Assembly: GCA_000827205.1 (NCBI GenBank)
Contig: KN832571.1
Location: 268,266 to 332,265, forward strand
Source: Plicaturopsis crispa FD-325 SS-3
Lineage: Eukaryota > Basidiomycota > Agaricomycetes > Amylocorticiales > Amylocorticiaceae
Direction of reading: 5' to 3'
DNA: 64,000 bases
The stretch's first letter is position 1; each line of letters starts with the position of its first letter. Positions 56,793 through 64,000 of this stretch are shown here, in pieces. Both the position numbers and the translations under genes were made by a program. The notes beneath the pieces were generated by a model that saw only the letters and a list, made by a program, of their open reading frames with translations, had not been told where the DNA came from and did not search any database.

Positions 56793-59700
56793 CTATGACG
56801 ATATTAGTTGATTAAGTTCCGCAACGTGGGCATCGCGCTTAGCCGCGATGTCGGAGTGTAAGAGGGAGGACCGCAACTCGACTTCAAGCTAGATTGGACG
56901 CGTCATTAGCAGCGAAATTTATACCGACTCTCTGTACGCACCTGTAGAAGCTTGTCGGCCTGCCACATCCTGGTGGGGAGATTTTCCAGAGCGACATATA
57001 CGGCTGGAATGGACTCGCAATGGAGGAGTTCTTGTTCGTTGCTGCGCAAGATTCCAAGAGCGACACGAAATAGCACATCTAAGCCATCCACAAGAAACAC
57101 ATCCCAGACCCTGAACAACGTCTAAGGGTGCATATTCAGAACAGCACGGTTTCAAGGGTTAAGCATATCAACTTACCTCGACAGGAAGGCAGTCCGTGAA
57201 AAGGGACAAGAACCAAGAGAAACAGATCGCCGCCAAGTCGACACCTAGATCTGCAAGATGGGCATGTAGCTTGGGGATGTACTCTTGTACGTAGTCCAGG
57301 AGTACTAGAGGACAGGCACGCGAAGGGAGCAAAGACGGCGAGAAGAAGTGCTCAGGTAGCAATCGTTCGATGATAGCAGCGAGGACCCAAAATGCTTCTT
57401 CTTCGTCTGCATGAACTAGAAGAAGAGTAGACGTGATGAGGTTCATGCCCTGGCAGTATCCGACGGTTGGATTGCGTCTGCACAGGTCCTGTCAGCACGT
57501 CTTTAGCTGGGAGAGGCATGCATCTTACCTGCTGTAAGCAATGAGTACCCTCCGGAGCTTGTCGACCCCAGCACCATCACCGCCAAAAAAAACGTTGAGC
57601 GGCATTGTCCTTCCTACATCTTTTTCAATCTCTGAGACGACGCTCTCAGGACCCTCCGTCTCTGCGAGGAGGTCCTGAAAGACACCAGGCTCGCGCATGT
57701 CCAAACCACCGCTGCACTCGAGCCATACTTTCGAGCGATATACCAAAGGTATTCCGTTGCGCACCAACTTATCGAATTCCTTCCGTTGATCTCGACTGGA
57801 CAAGAGGCCCAATTGTGCGAACCCAATGAGTCCTTCGCTGTGAGACAGTTCCTCTTCAGCAACCGCGGTCCCTAGCCCTAGGAACGCTGCGGCTCCGCCA
57901 CTTGTGCCATTTGACGAAGGTCCAGTCCCGGATGAGGACCTGCCTGCCTTTGCATTGCTTCGCTGCCGAACAAACGCGTCCCAGACCTTCCGCTGCGCGG
58001 ACTGCTGCTGGTCATGAATTTCCTTCAGTTCGTCCAGGAGGCGGCGCACGGTGTTGGCACACGCATGTCTCGGAGTCTCCGGTGTGATAGATAAAACAGA
58101 CGTGCTAGAACGAGCGGTGGGCAGCGCTGAAACTGCATTTGAAGCAGTTGTCGACGTAGGCTTTATGCTCCTCGACGACGCCGGGGAAGTGCCGCGAGAT
58201 CGCTGTGAGGATCTACCCCCAAAGCTGCTAGAATCGATAGCAGGAGACGATGCCCTGCGACTGAGACTATCGTGGGCGTCCGTATGGTCGAGGTCACCAT
58301 CGCAGTCGCACGACTCCTTCACGATTTCGATAGTTTCTCTTACTTCATCGTCGTCTGGCCAGTTATTATTCTCTTCCCGGTCCGCAATTTTGACTCCGGT
58401 GAGGCACGCAGGTGCAGTATTGCGACAAGCTTTGGCTCGAAGGAGAAGCAGGACATCGTACTGGCTCACATCGTACATGAAGCCATAGCGGTCCGTTAGG
58501 GGCTGATGGTTTTGTTCGTTGCGGTAGATGGAGACCCGAGAGGCAGCATTCGCGGGGAGGGGGATTGAGAATTGGAAGTCGCGGGAAGTAAGCGGCGTAT
58601 ATGTGCGAGAAAGATATTGGGTGGGTGGCTTCGCCATGGCTGGGATAATCGATTCTAATGGAACCGAGGATGCAGGCTTTCGCGCGGGCGCCAGGGATGG
58701 CGCAGGGTTACCGTTGACGCGTGCAGTGGGTGTCGACGGAATGGATTGATGAGCTCCGTTCGCATCTACACGTTGAGACACCTTTCGCTGCTGTTGCGTA
58801 GCGAACGAGCCGAAGAGAGGCGATGCGAAAGGAGTGTTCATGAGGGATACAGTCCTCGACTTCTGTTTGTGTGCACTGTTTCTCTGCGTAGCTAATGCCC
58901 GATTCAAGACGGTCGCAGCGTCGACATCGCTTCCAGAGCTGAGCGTCCCCTTGGCATCCTGTCGCTCCCCGATTCGCTCTTCTACTTTTCTCTCTCGTCG
59001 CTCCTTCGGTGGCTCCCTAAAAACCACACCATCGTCGCGGGCACGCCGGACAAGTTCAAGCGCAAGCGTTGAGATCAAGGGGTTCGCGTCACTATCTGGA
59101 TCTACCAAGATGCTAGCAGAGTTGGAAGTCATGAGTCTTGTGGCGTGAACGATAGCCCGTAGAGATGATCCTTGAGGAGGCCTCTCGTTTCGAGCCACTG
59201 AGGGGGCCAGGGTTGAGATAGTGGACGCCGGGTGTGATTGCTCCGGTGTAGTCATATCTTGTAGCGGTGGCTCGGCGAGAGCTTCCGGTGGAGGAACAGT
59301 GGATGGGGCGGTGGTAGGCACCTCCGACGATACTGCAGCTATATCTATGGGTGCCGGGACCCGACGTCGCTTAGTAGACATAGTGGGATTCAATATATTG
59401 ATCCCCAATGCACCAAATACGCCCTTGCTAGGCTTCCGGCGCGCCGTAGTTCGATTCGCAGACAACGAAGACGTGTCGGCACGAGAATCCACGGAAGAGT
59501 CTCTCGACCGCCCAGTCTCGGGACTGGCAGCGCCCTGAACATCTTCGGAATAGACGGGTATTTGAGGAGAACCCTTGGCCTTGCCCTTCGGCCACCAGGT
59601 CCCCATCCAGTCACCCATAGTTGGCCTTTCCACCTTTAGAGACTGTGCCTCGAGACTTTCCCTACGGAGGAGTGAGGCCATGTCCGGCTCCTCGGAGACG

Positions 59701-60722
59701 GGCTCGGGATCTGCCCTCGAGGGCGGGGCAGAGGTAGTTGGTGTCAAGACGTCGTCGATGCGCTCCAATGGGGCTGCAGCATTGGTCAAGGTCTTGTCAG
59801 CGTCGTCAGGTGCACTACGCGACAACACAGAGGAATCTGATATAGCCTCGTTCAGGGATTCGGCCAGGGACTGGGGTACCGTCAGCATTCATCTAAAGCA
59901 CATAAACACACATACCATGAGGCTATGTTTTCGGTGTACCCGATGGCTGCTTTCATCGTCGTCTGTAAATATTGACTGCATGACACGCCTAGCGACATCC
60001 CTTTCCGACGGCTGAAGCTCCTTCATCAATGCATTTGCCCTCGCACGGCGTGCAGCTTCCTTCTCCAGTAACATTTGTCGATTATTCTCCAGCTCAACGC
60101 GTGCTTTGGAAAGATTATCGAAAGCAAGGGACAACACGCGCAAAGCTGTATGATAGGGTGGCGTTATCGCCTCTACACGTGTATCGAGATCGTTAAGGCG
60201 AGAGATAGAAGATTGAATGGCCTCGTCGGTATAAGCGTGCCATTTCGTCGTTATAACTTCAGACGCGACGTCGGGTGGAATGTCTCCGAATTCGGCATCA
60301 GGCAAAACCAGCTCGGGGATGTTCTGGCTTGGCGTAGAGGGGGAAGAGAGGTACGAATCACGAGAGGAGCCGACGACAAATGAGGGGGAGGCTCGGCTGG
60401 GTCTGTCCCACATCGTCGCCAGTGAGTTGGACGAGCTGGTCTTTCGGACGGTAACGCTATTGCCATCCACTGATTTGCGTTTCGCCGCCTTCCCATAGCC
60501 TCGAACACTACCGTCCCAGTTCGCGGCGTCCCCATTGCCCTCTCTATCGGCATTCTTCTCAAGCTGCGCCTTCAAAGTGAAGTAGGTGGTTGGGGGTCGC
60601 GCGCTTTCAGCATCCAACTTGGTACGGCTCCTGCGCCCACCGCGTGACGACGACACGTCGTCGTTAGAAAGCGGGTGAGAGTGCACCGGCGTGTTATGCG
60701 TAGATGAAGTGGCTGGATCCAT
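56793..60722 (-). CDS. TBC-domain Rab GTPase-activating protein
   Basis: This is a predicted regulator of membrane traffic that stimulates GTP hydrolysis by a Rab GTPase. Exons 60722-59916, 59870-57529, 57477-57177, 57121-56942 and 56888-56793 join in frame to 1241 residues. The first about 960 residues are Ser/Thr-rich and mostly disordered. They include a likely coiled coil (VELENNRQMLLEKEAARRAR) near residue 225. The TBC domain occupies roughly 980-1180. It has NGIPLVYRSKVWLECSGG, the catalytic Arg finger IEKDVGRTMP, the Gln finger NPTVGYCQGMNLI, and LPEHFFSPSL, AAICFSWFLSLFTDCLPVE and TLFRVWDVFLVDGLDVLFRV. Both catalytic fingers are present, so it should be active. The target Rab cannot be told from sequence. 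The C-terminus is short and charged. Confidence 0.93.
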
Positions 60723-61006
60723 TGCGCACTCGTGGAAGTCGCGAGCGACAGGGAATCAGCATTAGCGCGTCAACGCGTGTTGTCCTCGAGGCCGCTGCAG
60801 CAGACTTTGTATATCCGAATTTGTTGTGATGGAAAAAGGTGCAAGTGCTCTGGAGCCAAGGTCAGGTTTTTCGTTGCAGTTGCGGTGTACAAGATGTGTG
60901 TAGCAAGTCAAGGACCTTCAAGCTTCAAGCTGGTTATTATGGGGACTCTATGGTGACGACGCGCTAAACGGTCGACTCGGAGTTTTCCGTGACATCCACT
61001 AGCCTC

Positions 61007-62293
61007 TAGGGCTCTCATCGTCCCGTATACGGAGACGACCGTATAAATACGGATAAATACGATTACGATCGTCTCTAGGACGATAATATACGATGGTTAC
61101 CGTATACGCGACGCCCGTATGTGCCCCGTCTCGTAAAAACGGTCGTCTGTACGAGCGTTTTTTGCGCACCGGGCCACACGCAGCTGATTCGCAACGCGAG
61201 CGCGTTGCCCCCACTTGTTCCCCTTTTAACGCATGCTGATGAGTCGCGGGACTCGTCGGTACATGCACCAACTTCACCATCATGTAGTACGGTGACACTG
61301 GTAGTCTTAGAAGTTGGAGTCAACGACATTGGCATGTACTGATAGATATGACAAGACACAATTTTATTATCATCCTATTAGTCTACAATTGGCATGAACT
61401 ACAAATCCTCGATCCATGTCGTAGCACAGCGCTGAGGGAAAGGCGCTGTCGGCGAAGACACGCACGGCCGCACGCTACACGTCCCGCAACGCAGGGACGC
61501 GTACTTGAGTGGAGCGAAATCTCCCGGATCGTCGATGCTAGCAAACACATCGAACTTGTCGAAGACTCGAGGTCACGAAAACGTACCAAGGCCGTACGCG
61601 TCCTCCTTGACATCGACATCGCCGTCCTCTCCGCTGTCGCCGCCTACAGGCTCCTCCCTTTCGTCGGCACACTGCTCTCGCCGCCATCGACGCCGCCCTG
61701 CCCCTCGCACTCGCGCTCGTGGCGTTCATCGCTATCCCCGCACCGCTCGCGCTAGTTGCCGATGCTGGTGTACGCGGCCTTGCCGATGCCCGCACACCAG
61801 CAGTGCCAACGGTGATCATGCGAGTTGTGCGGCGAGATGGTGAGGACCGCGTAGCCACTGGCTGGATGGGCTTGCGTAATTGCGTGTCGGTCTATAAGTT
61901 GCCAATGAAACCGTTCTTGTACGTGTCCAAGATTGGGGTGGGTCAGGTCGCCGTGGGTGTGCCCTCGTCAATGCTGGTGATCGGGTCCTCATTGGTGCTG
62001 GTGCAGGAGTCAAAGTAGAGCTAGCCTCGCTGGAGGCAACAGCAATGGGCATAAGGGATAACCAGCATGAAGACGGGAGTGATGTGCAATTTGGGGCGCG
62101 TCTCGTCTGCGAGAGACAGCGTCTCCGTTTGCAGGCGTAGAGACGACCGTAAATACGAGGACGTACGGTTACGAGACGATACCAACCGTATCGTAACCGT
62201 CCGTATTCGGGATTTCCCGAGCGTATTACGAGACGATCGTAACCGTCTAAAACGATCGTAACCCCGTAATTTACGGGACGGTTGAGAGCCCTA
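61007..62293. mobile_element. hAT-like non-autonomous element, 1.29 kb
   Basis: The ends are inverted: TAGGGCTCTCATCGTCCCGT at 61007 against (reversed) TAGGGCTCTCAACCGTCCCG at the right end, 62293. CTAGCCTC flanks both sides (60999-61006 and 62294-62301), an 8-bp target duplication as made by hAT transposases. Subterminal zones at 61020-61160 and 62090-62280 are full of CGTATACGG, ACGATCGTAACC and GAGACGATCGTAA motifs in both orientations. They look like clustered protein-binding sites. The central 0.9 kb has GC-rich open frames on the plus strand (for example AFIAIPAPLALVADAGVRGL) that match no transposase I know. They may be captured host sequence or non-coding. Confidence 0.82.
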
Positions 62294-62419
62294 CTAGCCT
62301 CCGAATTTGCTTCGAACTCTTTCTCTATATCTCTCAAGTCGCGTCGAAATACCTATAAAGCTATCCACTTGGACGGCAGCAAGACACTTGTCCTTGTACA
62401 AGCGCATATCCCGACACGA

Positions 62420-62787
62420 ATGGGACTTTTCGGCCTTTTCAGCTCGAAACCGGAAGCTGCTCCAGACGCAGCGTCGCGGCAGGATCGGCAGAAATGCTGG
62501 GAGAGTAGAGACGCTTATTTCGCGTGTTTGGATAGTGCTGGGGTACTGATTGCAGGCGAGGAGGGCAATAAATGTGCCTCGCAGAACGCTCGTTACGAAG
62601 AGAACTGTGCTCGCAGCTGGGTGCGTGCGGTGTATTTGCGGGTCATTCGGATGCTTACATGCTGTCACTTTCTTGTTACACGCCCTCCTGAAAGATCGAC
62701 TACTTCAACAAGCGCCGCGTGATTGCGGAACAGCAAAAGAGCAGGGTCGAGCAGTCAAGAATACAGGCGCAGAATGCGAGACGTTAA
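62420..62787 (+). CDS. COA6: Cytochrome c oxidase assembly factor COA6
   Basis: This is a mitochondrial intermembrane-space protein needed for copper delivery to complex IV. Exons 62420-62620 and 62695-62787 join in frame to 97 residues. It begins MGLFGLFSSKPEAAPDAASR and contains the twin-cysteine helices CWESRDAYFAC (Cx9C) and CASQNARYEENC (Cx10C), which identify the COA6 family. After the intron it continues IDYFNKRRVIAEQQKSRVEQ and ends in a charged helix. The right target copy of the hAT-like element lies about 120 bp upstream of the start codon, so the promoter or 5' leader either survives in that short gap or uses element sequence. Confidence 0.9.
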
Positions 62788-64000
62788 CTCCTACTATTTG
62801 TAAAGTTGTCTTCTGTTCTTTCGTGTCAACATGTCTACCAACACTGACGCGTATCATTGACTCTACCAGAAAGTACAATAAATAATCATCCGCGCACTAT
62901 TCCGGTGCTACTTTTCTGTTTCGAACGCTACTTTTCTCAGGGATGAAACCGCAGTAACTGCCCATGCTCCAAACTTGTTCCACGTTGGCGCCCTTTTCGA
63001 TTCATTCAGACTCCCGCGACTATAGCGCCGGCGTAACGCTCAAAGCACAGCAAAGTCGATCGTGATTCACGCGGCGTTGTCGCGGAATATACCCACTTGA
63101 CGTGAGCTGCTGATCATTTCCGAGACAAATTCAAGCGACAGGGTGTTCAAGCGCATGCTGCAGTGCTACTATTATCCCAAGGCGTACTTAGCATGCTTCG
63201 ACATAGGTCAGTCAGGCTGCTTCTATCCCAGAAACATCGTGCTAATATATCATGGACTCTTACACACTTCATCATATGTCACAGGTTGTGTGCACTATGC
63301 AGCGCGTTCGGAGGGCTTGGCAGTGTGGCACTTGCTTTGAGAACAGCCTCGAGCCTCAGGTACGTCTAGCTTGTTTCGGATTTGCATTCTTGCTTTTCAG
63401 CAGAGTCAGAAGGTGCCCCTCGTCTGCTTTTTGATTCTGACACTCTGCATGCCAGCGTCCCCATCGATCTCATTCATGCATTGGAGCCCTGACGGACGTG
63501 TTAATGAAAAGGGGCACATATCATGATGCCGCGCCTCCGAGGCCGATCAGTGGATGCACGGCGGGGGCACAACTCATCGTGTGTTCCGATGGCATATGGA
63601 GTATTGGAACGCGCACGAAGTGTACATATTTTCTAGGGCCATATGCTTCCCTCTTTACGGCTCTTGGACATCATCTCATCACACGCGTTGACTGATCCAC
63701 CTAGGTAAACGCCGCTATTCTTTTCTGCCTTGTATACCAACCGCACGACGCTTCTGATCAAGACGGAGGTAAATGGCAGCCTCGTGGCCATTGCGACTTT
63801 GGTGAGTATTCTTCTTCACATGGGAAGGTCTGTTTTTGTGGTCACTAAAGCAATATCAGCGTGCACTCATACCCATTTTTCTGATACCAATATTCTTTTG
63901 TGGTTGTCGACTGGCGCCTACTTACTAGACGACACTACTCACAGCTAAGTATAGCAATTCTCACCGGGCGGCAGATCACTGGAACGGGACCGTTTTTGGC
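62788..64000. other. No supported gene to the window end
   Basis: On the plus strand at about 63282-63359 a run with Arg/Leu-rich coding character precedes a good donor (GTACGT at 63360) and an acceptor near 63401. This could be part of a gene continuing past the window. I recognise no domain. Confidence 0.3.

Noticed and set aside
58051-58488. Plus-strand open frames within the TBC gene
   Set aside because: They are antisense to a strongly supported exon and have no domain.

Overview
The window looks like nuclear DNA of a filamentous basidiomycete, most likely an Agaricomycete. Nearly every gene is split by introns of about 45-65 bp with GT..AG ends. There are two short precursors ending in CaaX boxes of the fungal mating-pheromone type, a DUF6534-type membrane protein, and several families of DNA transposons. 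Nothing prokaryotic, organellar or viral was seen. All gene models were joined by hand from reading frames and splice signals, and no database was searched.

Layout. 1-4.3 kb: an apparently intact Tc1/mariner-like transposon with TIRs, a TA duplication and a four-exon DDE transposase. 6.4-8.1 kb: ornithine decarboxylase. 9.5-11.6 kb: an APSES/KilA-N transcription factor. 13.4-16.8 kb: an SPX-domain phosphate transporter in 14 exons. 16.8-20.6 kb: no clear gene, but an unresolved and probably decayed coding block on the minus strand. 20.6-21.8 kb: a MYND protein. 21.9-22.1 kb: a MITE. 22.1-23.2 kb: a RING protein. 23.2-24.5 kb: a frameshifted isochorismatase-family pseudogene with three tandem copies of its 3' half. 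24.9-26.7 kb: a DOMON-cytochrome b561 protein. 27.4-28.2 kb: a CACTA-ended fold-back element. 28.7-29.9 kb: HUS1. 30.2-32.4 kb: the DUF6534-like membrane protein. 33.1-34.2 kb: a Maf-family pyrophosphatase. 34.8-36.7 kb: ERV41. 37.1-37.8 kb: SDH3. 39.6 and 43.1 kb: the two pheromone precursors, facing each other across a MINDY deubiquitinase (40.6-42.6 kb) that itself ends in a CaaX box.

44.6-52.6 kb is the most unusual region. It is an 8-kb unit with 174-bp terminal inverted repeats and a 7-8-bp target duplication. It carries two convergent genes, a 995-residue protein resembling basidiomycete DUF6589 proteins and a RecQ-type helicase. A 722-bp element with its own TIRs and TA duplication is nested in the left repeat. 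I read the whole as a candidate large DNA transposon using a helicase and an unstudied candidate recombinase.

53.0-56.0 kb holds an Asp/Glu/hydantoin racemase-family protein and a leucine-rich-repeat protein. 56.8-60.7 kb holds a TBC-domain RabGAP. 61.0-62.3 kb is a hAT-like element with an 8-bp target duplication. It sits about 120 bp upstream of COA6 (62.4-62.8 kb). The last 1.2 kb has no gene I can support.

The host genes are a mixture of housekeeping functions (polyamine synthesis, phosphate uptake, DNA-damage checkpoint, ER-Golgi traffic, mitochondrial complexes II and IV) and do not form one pathway. The two pheromone precursors suggest a pheromone-bearing (B-type) mating region or a satellite pheromone cluster, but I found no STE3-type receptor in the window.
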